From NCBI GenBank assembly GCA_013396915.1, contig VWZL01001939.1, positions 186,001 to 250,000 on the forward strand: a DNA stretch of 64,000 bases. The letters are read 5' to 3'. Made by a program: the position numbers and the translations under genes. A model generated the notes under the pieces. The model was not told the origin of the DNA. It saw only the letters and a list, made by a program, of their open reading frames with translations, and did no database searches. How positions within the stretch are numbered: position 1 is the first letter of the stretch; each line of letters opens with the position of its first letter. Below, piece after piece: positions 44,801 through 58,386 of the stretch. Origin of the DNA: Stercorarius parasiticus (taxonomy: Eukaryota > Chordata > Aves > Charadriiformes > Stercorariidae).

Positions 44801-47800
44801 AAAATTATATTTTCTCTCTCTGTGTATTTATTTTTAATTTCTACTCTGTTTTTCAAAGCTTATACTTCATGTAGGTGACAGTACATGCTATATTCCAAGT
44901 TTGAAAATGAAACTATTTTTGAAACATCAGAGTACAAAAAAAGGTCATATTTAGGTGTGAAAAACACATTTTCATGCACAGGTAACTCCAAAGTAGCTAA
45001 CTCATATTTTCTTACCTTTCAAAAAAATCACTTTTAAGTTGAAAATGAACATGGAAAAATCTAGCTCAAAGGGTTTGTCGTCTGTTTTGAAAGCTATAAG
45101 CAGCAGCAAACAATGCTGAGTCTCCATTCATGGCTATACTTCTGGTATCAAGGTATTATATGCACTAATTCTGCATTTATTAACCGTAGACATTGCAAGC
45201 CTATTTTTTCAAAAAAAATATTATGGAAGACAGAAGCCTTTTCCAAAACACACTTGAATTCTTTGTCCTAAATAAGATAAGCACTTGAAAATTGTATGCG
45301 CTAGGTAATAATGATATTATTAATGTCTCATGAATCCCAAATAAATGCTGTGCTCTGGAAACTGGGTTTATTATACTGCTTCATATGTTTTTCTAGAATG
45401 CCCTTTTCCCCATATATTCATGATTTTTCATGTTTCCTACTGTCTTTTTTATCCTCATCTAACTGGAAACTTCCCTTTTATGTCTTCTTTTTTACTGTCA
45501 TTTTTACAAGTATGATTTTCTTTGTGAAATCATTGACAGTGGAACGCTTTTTAATATTTTCTTGGATTTATTATTTAAAGCTAACTTTTAGGCAGATATT
45601 AACTATGAGAGTGCTAAGTTGACCAGTACTGGGGGGATGATATGATTTTTAATTCTTTTCATTGCTGAGTATTTAGTATCATAGAAGTTTCTCAATAGAT
45701 ACCAGATGATCTACTTCCAGGTATAAGGAATAAAATATTGGAATTCAATAAAGAATTCCTAGTCTGTATGAATTCTTTTCTTATAGGTCCCTGCGTGCAG
45801 GGTTGTCCCACTTCTCTTACAACCTATTCTCCTGGAGTAGCCCAGCTGATGTGGACAGGAATTGATGTGTATCACCGTGTTACATGAGAAAGTCGCCATG
45901 TCTCTTCAACATCTTTTATGGAGAAGTGAACTTTTCCCTCAGAACATGGCATCAGCAGTTTTGGGAAGAGTCTTTGCACTTCACTTTCCCTTGTTCTGTG
46001 TGTGCCTATTGTCAAAAAGATATTTAAAGCTGGACAGACCAAAAAGTTCTGAGTATGCTAATGATGAAATAGTAAGGATGACTCTGTACCTGTGCCTGCA
46101 ACCATGTCCTTATTCTGTTTTATTTGCTAGTACAGATGTAACCAGTCTAAGGACTAAATTCTAACCACTCAAAACTTCTTAATCACCCACGAATTGGAGT
46201 ATGTGCAAAAGTTAACCAGTTTGCCAAGCCAAGCTCCTAGGCTCCTGCTTGATCTCTCTCATGACTCAGTCTCTAAAAAAGTACCTCAATTTTTTTAATG
46301 TCTCTGAAATTGCAATATTAATTAGTGTTGCTCTGACTGGTAAACACATATAAACTATGTCTGCATTAGCAAGCAGTGTGGTGGAATAGGTGAAGATCCA
46401 CAGAGTAAAATAGTTGGTGCAGCGGACCTGATGTCCTCACTGCACAGTTCAGGTGCTTCATTTTGAAGTAGCTCTTGTCTGGTCCCATGAACTGAACGTC
46501 TGTTACCAACTAGACTACATTAGGTGTCCTTCTGGAGTGTATTTTCTTGTTTCATTTCCAAAAAAGTACTCATTTCTGTGGTATGAAATGAAGTATAATA
46601 AGTGAGGGAAATTGGGACATTTGCCTCAAAATAATCTTGACAGGAATAAAAACTCAAATGTAGATGTATGCACAGCAGGCAGCAGTGAGTTCAGTGCACA
46701 GCAGCTGCATTGGTTGTCAATGCAAAACAAAGACAGATGAAATACTGCTGCGTGACTCTTGGTAAAAATCTTTTCCTGGGAAGAATAACAGCTTGATTCT
46801 ACCCCAACATCATTTGTTTCCATCCTCCAAGAAAACCCCTTGGCAGTTAAAAGACTAGTCTTGTGCACTACACAATAGTTTCCTGCCTTTTTTTTCTGTG
46901 TTGAATAATTGTAGAGATGCAAATATAAGAATAATAGGATGAAAATGAGAGCAGAAGATCAGATATACTGATCTATAGTCCTAGCAGCTAAGGCACAGCT
47001 AGTGGGAAAGGTTTTCAGTCCTGCTTCCAGGTGTATCTCTCTTTTTCAGTCAAAGACTATGTCTCTGGGGGCCACATGTGAAAGGTGTACATGCATTTGT
47101 TCATAATATAATTGTGTATAGAGCATGTAACTTTGTGTGTGGGATAAATGCTTTGGAAGCTAGGTGAGTGCCATTAAGTGTGTAATATCTGTACCTGGTG
47201 CTCAGATGAGTACCTTTTTGCAAGCTGAATATTGTGTCATTCTCAGAGATAGAAGATGAAATCTCTTACCTCTAATTTCTATCTGAATTATGTTAATGTT
47301 TGAGAAACTTTACAGAGATGTTATCTTCCTAGAAGATCAGAGTCAAACCAAACCTTAATAAAGAAGATGGGAAGTGGTTTGCACGCCTCCCAGAAATGTT
47401 TACCCTCCCATGCTGGAGTAATCCATCACTTCAGTGTCACAAAGCAGATTTTTTTCATTAGCCTGAACCATTTTTCTTCTACTCTGAAGATCTACTACCG
47501 CAGGAAATAGGAGGTTCAGCAACAGCCATCTTCCCACAGTGTTGTCCCTCCTTTTGTTATCATAACATCTCAATTAACTTATGATTCAGGATTCAACTGT
47601 ACACCATAAATATAATACAATAAGTCAAATTATCTGCAAAAAGAAATCTGGTAACAAATAACTGTATATTCTAGCTTATGAACAGTATAGATATTTTCAT
47701 TTCACTATTTATTTTACTAATTTATAGAAGCAGGCAGAAGAGTAAAAAATGTTCCTAATATTAGTAAATTTAATTTTATTTCATTGTATATCTTATTTTC

Positions 47801-48838
47801 AAGTTTGACAGCAAGATGAATCTGCATTTAATATTCATTGCTAGCACCTCAAAAAGTAGATGATATTATTATTTAGGACGCAAGAATATCTGCATTTCTC
47901 TGTAGTATAAAACTTCCAACATTATTTTGAAAACTCACATTTTCCGCGGAATGGAATTGATACGCTCAGTAACTGAGAGATGGGTTTCAAGAGTGTATTA
48001 GTTCTAATTTGGAAGTATAATTACAAATGCTGCTGGGAAAGTCATATTTCAAAAATAATTATGTTAAATCTCTCCTGTAGGAAAGGTCTTATGGTTTGAG
48101 AATCCCTTTTTTTCTACTTAAATGATTGGTAATTCCTTACCATCATTATGAACACACGAACATTGCCTGGTAGCAGGATAAAATATTCACGGCTTTTGGA
48201 ATCAAAAGTTTTCTGTTTCTTTCCTTCTGATCTAAAACATAAAGTTGATGAATGTCAGTTCTTCAACTTTGAAAGGTTTAAACAAACAAAAAAGAGATAC
48301 AAGATGCATGCCACAAGCTTAATGGGCTGATTATATAAAATGCCTTAAGATGGAAATTAAACATTAGCCTTCCTCTTTGCTCAGAACACTATTTAGAGGA
48401 AGGACAATATAAATCTAGATGTAAAATACTTCTCCTTGAATTTTAGTTTTAAGTTTCACACTATTTTTCAATTCCCTCACTGAACCAAAAAATACCAATC
48501 ATAAGAGATAGTTACAAAGATATTATCTTTGTACAGACCTCAGCTGTCAAGGTTTTCTTTAGGAGAAAACTATAAAACTTTTAAAATTCCCTAATTTCAG
48601 ATTCAGAAGGGAAAAAAAATGATTCATCCTCCGTCTAACTATTCAGGCTATTTTGATGGAAATTGTATCCAGATTTAAATAATGTGTGTTATCTCAACTT
48701 TTCCTTCATAAATGTGACTACAGTAAACTGCAAAGACACATACCTTGTAAAGTGTTGGATACTTTTTACTCAATCTAAAAATTTAAGATGCTTATAGATA
48801 CCACAGTACTGTAAAAATATAGTAAAGTATGGATGTAT

Positions 48839-48858
48839 TTTATTATTATTATTATTAT
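48839..48858 (+). repeat. Short (TTA)n microsatellite
   Basis: About six uninterrupted TTA/TAT units after a T-run. No associated element. Confidence 0.85.
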
Positions 48859-50288
48859 GGTATAACCGTGGAAAAGAACAGAACATTAGAACTTTAAAAT
48901 TCAGAAGGAGGTCCGATTATTTATATAGAGGTTTCTAGAGCAAAGTAAAATCCTCAACTAGCTTTGCAGGCACTAGCCTTTCTTAATATTGCCAAAATGT
49001 GAATCTATTTTCATATGAGTTCAGAAACGTTGAAGTTGTCTTTCTGGTCATTAGTAATGTAGGTTAATATAATTTGTGTGAAAGCTTATATATTCTTATC
49101 TCTTTAAGTCTTTCCTTTTTCCTTCTGGAAGGATTAGAAATGTACCAAAAGTTATTTTGTAAAGAAAGTTGACAGAATTATTCATTTTTATTTCCAGAGC
49201 ACTGAGAAAAGTAGTGATCAATCAAGAGAACTTGAAGGTGTTTATTGATGTATGTGGAGCTGCTCCCAGTTCCCCAGAGGGACTAACAGAAGGAATAAAA
49301 TGCTGATTAAACAGGTAACTGCAGCCTTTGTGCAAAGCTCAGGGAAAACAACATATTTTTATTTTTCTTTCTGTGATTTATATCAGGTTCTATATTTCTT
49401 GCCTCCTATGTTCAATTTCCTTTACCAGCCTGGAACAGGAGAGGTTTCTAGCATTAACAATATAAACTCCTGTTCTTGCCCTTTTCGATGACATAGTTTA
49501 TATATTTTCCGACTCTTCCCTAATGTTCAAAGATCTTTGCTCCTCAGGGCTTACACAGAAGGTGAAGCACTGAAAGCTTTTTCTAAGTAACCTGTGAGAT
49601 CTTCAGGGCAAACAGTTTTTCTTGATTCCTCCTGCAAAGTATAAAACACACTTTCCACAGTATAAAAATAAACTTTCCCAGTCATCATCATCCCTAGTAA
49701 GCACATGGACAAATTTCATATTAAGTAATTGCTTTTGGCTTGCTCCTTTGGGGTTTTGAGTGCCTTTCAGTTCACATTGAGGTTTCTCAGACTCTTGCTG
49801 CAAACAGCTAGCATCTTTAAAAATCGAGTGTTCTCAAATAACATTATTTCTGAAGGAAAAAAATAACAATTTATTTTTAAAGTATTTGTTGATTTTGGGA
49901 ATTTAAATACGCATATTAATCAGTATTCTGGTTTTATATGGCAACGAGTTCTATATTAGTGAAGTAGTATCCTGTTACATTACATTTTGTTTCTTCCCTT
50001 CTGGACATACAAAAGATGATTGAATACGTAGTGTAATGTCCTGAATTCCTGTATTGCAGACTAGTCTTTCTGGATAAATTAAGGCTTGATTAGAAATAAA
50101 ATTCATAGAGAGTGGCCAAATACTGCTGTTAATATAGCTGAGTTTTAATAGGGACTAATATGGGCTTTGCGTAACATTCACATTTCAGCTTAAAAACGCT
50201 TTGACATTGCTCATGACATTGTGAAATCATTATCAGTGTGTGTGTTAAGTTTTAAATAAAAAAAGAGGCAATAAAAAGAATAACATTT

Positions 50289-50330
50289 ACTCACAAGATC
50301 CACATCACAACTCACAAGATCCACATCACA
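50289..50330 (+). repeat. Perfect 21-bp tandem duplication
   Basis: The unit beginning ACTCACAAGATCC and ending ACATCACA occurs at 50289-50309 and 50310-50330, about 150 bp before a CR1 fragment. Confidence 0.95.
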
Positions 50331-50479
50331 GGAGTCTGTAACCTGTGGATTATGCAGTAAATAGAAATCTTCTCATTTTCTATGTCTTAAAAAAAAATAC
50401 AGAAAATATAAAAATAAGATTTCAAACACAGATTACATATATATAGATAGATAAACAGATACTAAAATTAAATGGCTTC

Positions 50480-50842
50480 AAGCGGACTTTATTGTGGCCT
50501 TTCAGTACTTACAGAAGGCTTATAAGAAAGACAGAGAGAGACTATTTACCAAGGCCTGTAGTTACAGAACAAGGTGCAACAGTTTTAAACTGAAAGACAG
50601 CAGATTTAGATTGGATATAATGAAGAAATTTTTTATAATGAGAATGGTGAGACACTGGAAGAGGTTGTCCAGAGAATTTGTGTATGCCCTGTCACTGGAA
50701 GTGTTCAAGGTCAGGTTGGATGGGGGTTTGAGCAACCTGAGCTAATAAAAGATGTCTCTGATCATGGCAAGGATGTTGGACTAGATGATCTTTAAAGGTC
50801 CCTTCCAACTGAAAACATTCTATCATTCTATGATTCTATGAT
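50480..50842 (+). mobile_element. CR1 3'-end fragment with ORF2 C-terminal codons
   Basis: The frame at 50494-50745 gives the conserved CR1 ORF2 C-terminus: MAFQYLQKAYKKDRERLF, then KKFFIMRMVRHWKRL, then SLEVFKVRLDGGLSNLS. It is followed by the tail GTTGGACTAGATGATC and TCCCTTCCAACTG and ends in ATTCTATCATTCTATGATTCTATGA. The short frame is uninterrupted. The 5' truncation point is near GCGGACTTTATTGTGGCC. Substitutions against the other copies show it is a separate insertion. Confidence 0.93.
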
Positions 50843-53800
50843 TTATCTAAGATAAACAATGTATCACAAATGCTGTTTCCCATAGAAACGTTCCCATTGT
50901 TCATATGTAGACCATATGAGGATTTGTGTGGCCTCTTTTGCTATCAAAATATTGTTCTCTGATGTTTCTTAATATATGTTTATGGGAGTCAGAGGATGTC
51001 AAGTAGAAAAGAGTAAAAGTTAGGGGAAGGCCAATATTAATTATGATATAAATGGATTAGATGCATGTTTTGGAGTCAACTGAGAGAGTGGAAAGAAACA
51101 GGGAAAGTGATTGATGTTGCTTCACACTATGCATTCAGAGGAGTCTGAAGACCGTATCACTATTAATTTGCTACTAAATATACCACAGTTTCTGGACTTG
51201 TCACAGCAGCAAATTTTATAGGCTTGTTTTGCATAAGCAATCACTCTTACTCCTTTTCAAAGTACAATTATATTTTTTTTACTCTCTGTATGAAGTCTTA
51301 GGCAGGATCAAAGTCCTGAAGTGTAACGTTTCATAGCGTGATTCAGTACCCTGTGTAGTGCTACTAGAAGTCAGATTATTAATTTCCCATGTTCTTTTAT
51401 ACCATCCTTAATTAGTCCTGCTAAGCTGCTTGGGCATCATTTACCCCGGAAATTTCTGTCACAGCAGGAAAGGGGAAAGGTGTTTCCCTTTCAACTACAT
51501 TTATGAGGTCAAATACTTACACAGCTAATACTTTTGAAGGTAACAGTTCCTGTGTGTGGTCTCTTCTTGCTCATTGAGGCCAATCAAGGGGTTATGAGTT
51601 ATCTGTGTCAACTCTTGGCTGCTCAGGAAAAAAACCAGACATCCCAAGGCTTTAGATGCTGGTTTAGAATTTCCTACAGAAATAGAAAGTATTTATTTTT
51701 CATAGTGAGCATCTGGTTCTTTGTCAAGAGACCCTCCAGAAACTCTTTGCCCTCAAATAAATAATTACAAATAATTACAAATAAATAATTACAATGTACT
51801 GTTTGGGGAAATATGTATACATACATAATTTTGATTTAATTCCTTGGAACGGCATGATATGGAAACAAGGAGAGAGAATTAGCAAGTGAAAGATGAATAA
51901 AATAATCTTAAATGAATCACATACTAAATGATTCAGATTTGGATTAAAGTAATCAATGCGTATGACAGTTATGTTTCGTATTACATATAAGTGCAAATCT
52001 CATGCATTTTAGGCCCATAGCGGACAATTAACAGTCATGAGAATGCTACCTTAAGTGTCAGTTTCTGTCTATTTACATGATATTTTCTTAAGGTTTAAAA
52101 TTAATTTTCCTGCTTTTAAATAATAACACACCAGAAAAAAAATCTATTATAAAGTCTTATCTCCTACCAACAAACATATGTAATAATTTAAAGTGATCTA
52201 TTGGTACATAATATCCACTAAGCAAAGAGTGTAAGTGCTGAGTGCAAAGGAAAATATAACTACTTTTCCACGAGACTGGATCATCAAAATGGGGTTGTAC
52301 AGCTGAAAAACGTTGCTAAATTTGAAATTTAGAGATGTCATGACAAAATCTGAGACCTCTGGAGGGATGGAAGGAAGAAATAAATGTGGCACTGCAAAAC
52401 AAAAATCCTTTATTCCAGCTGCAAATATTGCAACCAACTTAAAGTATTTCCACTTTGTACATTTTCTATTCTGGTGCAACAGGTAGCTGCTCTTTTAATT
52501 ACACAGGGAAGATGCAAAATGAGTTAGAACTCCAGTATTGCATCTCATTGTCTCAAAGATGCTTGGAATCCAGCACTGACAGAACACCACACTGATGAAG
52601 AAAGGCAAATCACTGGCTTCTCTAAATTCCTCCTTGCAAATACCTGCTGAATTCAGATGTGATTTTAGGACACAGAAGACATGGTAGAGCAACAAGATGA
52701 CTTAGGTTACAAGCAGCCTCTTTGATATCAGGGAAGTGAATTTGAAAAAAACCCCAAACCGTTACAATATATCCTGAAGCATAAGTCTATGTATATAGAC
52801 ACCTACACACGCACATACATACAAAGATATGCACACACTTCTATAGACATATTTTTTCAGCTTGCTATCATTTCTCTAGCAATTCTAATGAAGTAAGTAA
52901 TAGGGGAAGTGGGAGTATGGCACTGAGCTCCTGTTGACTCAAAATCTGCTGTTTTGCAAAGAGATAGTGATGGGCTCTTTGTGTGAAGCGGCATCCCTGG
53001 TACTTACTGAGTTGTGATCAACTAATTGATAGTATCTTACCTTGCAGGACTCCTGCTGAGCACTTGACTGTGGGAATACTGCTGCCTTTCATACCACAAG
53101 CTGTCAGTCTGTGCAAAATGGGAACTTTATAGAAACCATTATGTAGGAGCAGGTGCCTTGCTAGATGTAGACAATCTTCTGTTCTCGGAAAAGGAAAGGC
53201 TTCCCACTCTTGCTGAGTTCTTGCAGATTCTCTGAAGCAGACTGCCTTTCTCTTTGTGAAGCAAAAGGTGGGTGCTGTCAGAAAATAAAATAAAGGAAAA
53301 ATATATAAATTTTCATTGAGAATCCAAATCTTTGTTTGAAAATGCAGTGAAGTGACATACCACACTTCTTCACCTACTATGCTAAACTTTTCAGAATTTC
53401 TTTGGCTTCCATATCTAGTTTCAGATCTATTTCTGTATGTCTAAATATTATATGGAAGTATGCTTCTTTACCATATTTTTGATGTCCTCTAATCTTCTGT
53501 AGATTCCACCCAGCTACAAAAGAGCAATGCCCTTTGTGTCTTTTATTTGCTGATGTTAAGACATCATTCCTTTAGCAATGAACAGGCATTTGAAGGCACC
53601 TACCTCTCCCCTGAAGCCTCTTAAAACTAGAAGCATGCTACACAAGCTCTGGAGTAACCTTATGGCCCACCAAAAAAAAAAAAAAAAATGAAAAAAATTT
53701 GCAAGACTTCATCTCTATTCAGAGACAGCAGGGAAACAAAAAAATTGGAAATAGTGTCACCCACTTTTATGCAGAACTGAATGGAAGAATTGAAAATAGG

Positions 53801-54820
53801 AAGCATTGGTACTCAGCTTGCTTAATAGGTTGAAAGGGTTATGCCTTTCCTACTATAAACATGTAAATAGGGGACTCTTAAATTTGATGGACAAGCCATG
53901 GAAGATATTGCAGAGATTTTGCCTGAGGATCTCATCCAATGATAAAACAATATTTCTTTGCAGATAAAAGAGGGCTTAATCTGGGAAGCCTTAAAAGATC
54001 TGTATTCAATATTTTAAGATTATTTCTTTCCAGTTGTGAGTTTTTATCTTGGAAATAAGCAAGGCCTTATTTGAAAGCAGAGTGGTTTCTAATAAGGACA
54101 GTGTTTTGTCCATCTTTAACTGGCAAACTGAATGTTGTAGCACTGGGTAAAATATGTCAGTAGTGCAAGCCAGTATGGCAAATTGCCTGCCTGCTTTTGT
54201 ATTCTGCTCCATTTAAGACATTTCTTATTTTAAGTTTATGAACTAAGCGTATCTGCAGAGATGTGTTAACTAATTTGGTTACTAAAAAGCTTAAGAATGT
54301 GGAACTAATATGAAAAGAGTAAAACATTATCATTTATTCATAGTGCTTTCAACTGTATCTCATTCTCCATTGTTCATCTCTAAAATGTGAATCTAGATTA
54401 AAAATATTTGAGATAAAGACAGTGAGTCTGATTCTTAAATCTGCTGCTGTAGTGCAACACAATACCCAGTGGATCTTTCTTTTGTGGGGTACCTCATTCA
54501 CTATAGATTTAATGAAAAAAGATAGGGACAGATGATAGCTTCGACTTTATTGCATGTGCCTGTTTTGTGGATACTGCACTGGTGTTTGGGGATTTTTGCA
54601 AAAGGGTTTTCAGTAGATGCACTGGATGTCCCTAGATTGGAGGACGGCTAAGACAATTTCCTTTTATCTCTCTCAGTAAACTCTAAGCCAAACATAATCA
54701 CCTGGGCACCCCAAATGTGCAAACATGTAATTAAAAGGGTCATCCTTCCCAGACAGTACTAGGGAAGCTTAACTTTGTCTGTGAACATGAGAGAGGAAGG
54801 AGACATTATGGCAAAAATTT
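50843..54820. other. AT-rich stretch without a recognisable gene
   Basis: No gene or transposon recognised. Low-complexity spots are an ATAATTACAA-type tandem stretch near 51757-51794, an AC-rich stretch near 52800-52840 and an A17 run at 53672-53688. The minus-strand frame at 53018-53365 (115 codons) has no motif I recognise. Confidence 0.6.
53672..53688 (+). repeat. Poly-A run (A17)
   Basis: Seventeen A residues followed by TGAAAAAAA. No retroposon body was recognised upstream. Confidence 0.85.
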
Positions 54821-55430
54821 ATAGAATAGTTTGGGTTGGAAGAGACATTTAAAGGTCATCTAGTCCAACCCCCCTACAATGAGCAGGGACATCTTCAACT
54901 AGTCAGGTTGCTCAGAGTCCCATCCAACAAGATCTTGAATGTTTCAAAGGATGGGACATCTAATACCTCTCTGAGCAACCTGCTCCAGTGTTTCACAACC
55001 CTCATGGTAAAAAATGTCTTCCTTATATCTAATCTAAATCCTTCCTCTTTTGGTTTAAAGCCATTACCCCTTGTCCTATCACAACAGGCCCTGCTAAAAA
55101 GTCTGTCCCCCATCTCTCCTGTAGGTCCCCTTTAAGTACTGAAGGGCTGCAATCAGGTCTCCACGACCTTTTCTCCAGGCTGAGAAAGGTGAACAACCCC
55201 AACTCTCTCAGCCTGTCTTCATAGGAGAGGTGTTCCAACCCACTGATCATTTTTGTGACCCTCCTGTGGACCCATTCCAACAGGTTGATGTCTTTCCTGT
55301 GCTGAGTTCTGCAGAGCTGGACACAGTACTCCAGGTGGGTTATCACCAGAGTGGAGTAGAGGAGCAGAATCACCTCCTTTGACCAGCTGGCCACTCTTCT
55401 GATGCAGTCCAGGATACAGTTGGCACCGGA
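54821..55430 (-). mobile_element. CR1 3' part with ORF2 C-terminal region
   Basis: On the plus strand the block opens with ATAGAATAGTTTGGGTTGG and the antisense CR1 tail, then runs into ORF2. On the minus strand, frames at 54895-55113 and 55029-55466 together give the order ANCILDCIRR, ILLLYSTLV, HLEYCVQL, LLEWVHRRVTKMISGLEHL, RLRELGLF and then KTFFTMRVVKHWSRLLREV. A frameshift separates the two frames within about 55030-55110. The CR1-like part starts near ANCILD, so the truncation is close to 55430. Upstream minus-strand codons, up to the ATG at 55464-55466, are not CR1. The terminal ATTCTATG repeat is reduced to about one unit. Confidence 0.93.
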
Positions 55431-58354
55431 GTCAAACTGAGTCACTCTTGGCCACGTCGAGTTCATATTTTTTCAGCCATTGTGGCTATTTGTGTGTCCA
55501 AGATCAACAATACTCTAGTAAGAGTTTAGGACTGTCTATAACCTTGAAACTCCATTGGTAGGTGCTTTCTGTAGAAGGTGCAGTCATAGCCATATGATAT
55601 AGCCAGTACTTCAGAGAATTTTTCTTGCCAGGCCACATCATGTCTTTTTAACAGAATTTAGGTTAAACCAGCCAGATTTCCCTCAGGCTTCTGTCTATGC
55701 CAGACACAGAGTTACTAGAGAATAATCTCTGTTTGCTTTTGATGTGGAAACAAAGAACAGAACATCACTGGAGTACTGATGGAAATGGAGCTCTTCTCAC
55801 ATCACACCTGTTTTACAGGTTTGTGTAGCAAGCAACAAGACTGAACTCTACACAATGCTACTTGTATTAGCCTTAAGAATGGAGGAACAATGAATGAATG
55901 TCTACAACTCTGATTCCATAAGAAAAGACATGCATGAAGTCACTAATTCTATAAAACTGTGTCAAATCCATAACTTCAGTTTGTGCAAGTTATGACTGAA
56001 AACATGAATACTGTTCTTGCTCCTAATATTAGTAGAGATGTCACTTCTGGCTGTTGTGTGAATGCAGCTACCAACCAGAGTTAGCTATCTCTTTTCCATA
56101 GTCAAATCTGAAGCATATGCTTAGTCTCTACTGTTTGAATTAGGGTGTAAGCACATATTAAAGACCTTTCCCATTTATAAACAAACAAATAGATACATTG
56201 TAAAGTTGCAGAGCGGGACATAATTGGAAATATTATTGTTCTCAAAGAACAGTTTTTGAGCATTCAAATTTAAAGTTGAAATATTTTTAATAGGATTGCA
56301 TTTTGGGTAAGTTTGATAATTAATAGTGGATGGCAGGAATGAAATGAAAGTCCCTCATAAGAGCTAGGATTGGTTAATATTCAAGACTATTTCCTCAAAT
56401 CAAGTTATTTCTAACAACCTTTATTTCCTCCCCGTCAAGTATATCTGCCATGTTCTATCATCAAACACATGGACTATCATAAAGTATGGATGTGGTTCAC
56501 TCAGAAAATAGAAAATTTCCCATTGTGATGTTAATACAAGGTTTGGGTGCTACTTGCTGGATTTTACTAGTCATGAAAGGCATAGATTAAGTTATCTCAG
56601 CAGACATACTCCAGGGAATCTCAAGTGTCTGGCTGTGTTATTGAGTGAAGGTGAAATAAGGACAGCAATGCATTAGCACTTTCATGTTCTTATAAAGCTC
56701 TGTGACCACTAATATATCATGTCAAGTTTGGTGGATTTCTCTTTTGTGTTTATCAAAAGACATTTGTACATTCCCTTCACTTATCTGCACTGTCTAATAT
56801 AACATGTAATTTAATTATTTAGCAGTCTTTTAGAATATATTTATTTGTCAGTGTACAAAATCACACATCTAATTAACTAATTTCCATGTATTTCTAAAAT
56901 TTTATTTAATGCAACTACCTTGAAAACAGGGATTGACATGTGAAAAAAAACCAGAAAAGCTTTCCATTCTTCCTCTAAAAGACTGTATTTATGCAAATAC
57001 TGTGTTTCATTAAAAAATCAGCAGCTTGCTTTTCTGGTTTAGCCTATGTTTCAGAAGCATTTTTATCCAGCCGTAACTAATGTGTATTCGTACCTGCAAT
57101 GCTGGGAGTTGAAGTGCTGTCAGCTTTTGTTGGGGCTACCCTCCTTTATCCATTAAATTACCTCAGGGGAAGCTAGCACTTATGAGGCAACCTAAATTTC
57201 AAGCAAACTTCTGTCAGACAACTTTTTGGTAAAAGCGGTGTGACTGAGCACTGGGTAGAAGACATACTGGGCTTGTCACGTTTTGTTCAGGTTTAGAGAA
57301 AATGCTGGGAATCCTGAAAATTGCAGACTCTGCTGTCAACATTGTCCTACCCAGTATACAAAGAAAATATTTATGAATTTGTTTCTCTTCAGAGCTAGCC
57401 ACTGGCTGCTGGATAAACTGGATGACGGTTTGCTTTTTCAAACTCTGTACCTGTAGTAGACAGACATAATCCCCCTCTTCTTTCCTTCCTTCAACTTCCA
57501 CCATTGCTGGTGAGCTAGGCAGAATAACACATTTTTAGAATCTTCAAAGTTTGTTCTTTTAGAGGTCTCATTTTCCGGGAAAAATGCTTACTTTTGAAGA
57601 TGTCATTTCACCTTGGTTTTACAGTAGGATTGATAGAACAATAAAATCCCTTTGAAGTGAAAATAGCCAAAATTAAAGCTTCTTCTGTTTAACCCACTTT
57701 TAGAAAACATTTCAAGAGACAAAATGGCTTAAAAGCAGACATTTTGTCAGGAGCCATGAGCTTCAGAAAAGCTGAACACCAGCTCTCTAGCACATTTCTA
57801 ATTAAATATGCAATTAAAAAGCTTTCAGTGGCCCCTAAGGCTTCCCAGCCTAGTTAATAGAAAACTTCTCATCTTACTTTAACAAGCAAGATAAAACTTT
57901 TTTTAAAAAAATTATCCACTGTTAAATAAAATGCCTTCCTACTTTGTTTCCTCACTGTGCTTCAAGGATTTATTGTATGCTGAATCAAGTGGTTCAGGAT
58001 TTTAGAAGTAAAAAAATAAGATAATGAATATTAAATAATTTTTTTTAAAGTTACATTAATACAGACTATATTTTAGGTAATTTTTGGGGTGAAGTAATAT
58101 GCAGATTATGTGAAAGATTACCGTGTATTTAGTAATTATTTGGGGTTTTTTAAATATTTAAAATTTGTATTTTAGTGTGAGAATTCATATTAGCTCTTTT
58201 CAGAGAGAACATTTTTACTTCAGTTGGACTATCAATGTTGTTCCACCTCCTTCTCAAAGGAATGGGTATGGCGCAGGTAGTAGAAGTTTGATTGTAGTGG
58301 CATAAATTATAGGATGTTGTTCTTTTAGTTCTTTGTCCTCCAAAGGATTTTTTT

Positions 58355-58386
58355 GGGGGGCAGGGTGGGTGGGGTGGGTGGCAGGG
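58355..58386 (+). repeat. G-rich tract with strong G-quadruplex motif
   Basis: A G6 run, CA, then GGGTGGGTGGGGTGGG (58363-58378) and finally TGGCAGGG. Four consecutive G-runs separated by single-T loops are the textbook arrangement for a stable parallel quadruplex. It is isolated in AT-rich DNA. No nearby gene is visible to which it could belong. Confidence 0.85.

Larger units (their letters stand above)
41881..50479. other. AT-rich stretch without a recognisable gene
   Basis: No exon, RNA gene or transposon recognised across about 8.6 kb. Open frames of up to 103 codons (for example 45311-45622 and 45862-46164) have no recognisable family features. Contains a (TTA)n run at 48839-48858 and a perfect 21-bp tandem duplication at 50289-50330. 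Confidence 0.6.

Noticed and set aside
50289..50330. Two 21-bp repeats as the start of a CRISPR-like array
   Set aside because: The units are directly adjacent with no spacers, there are only two, and the genome is vertebrate.
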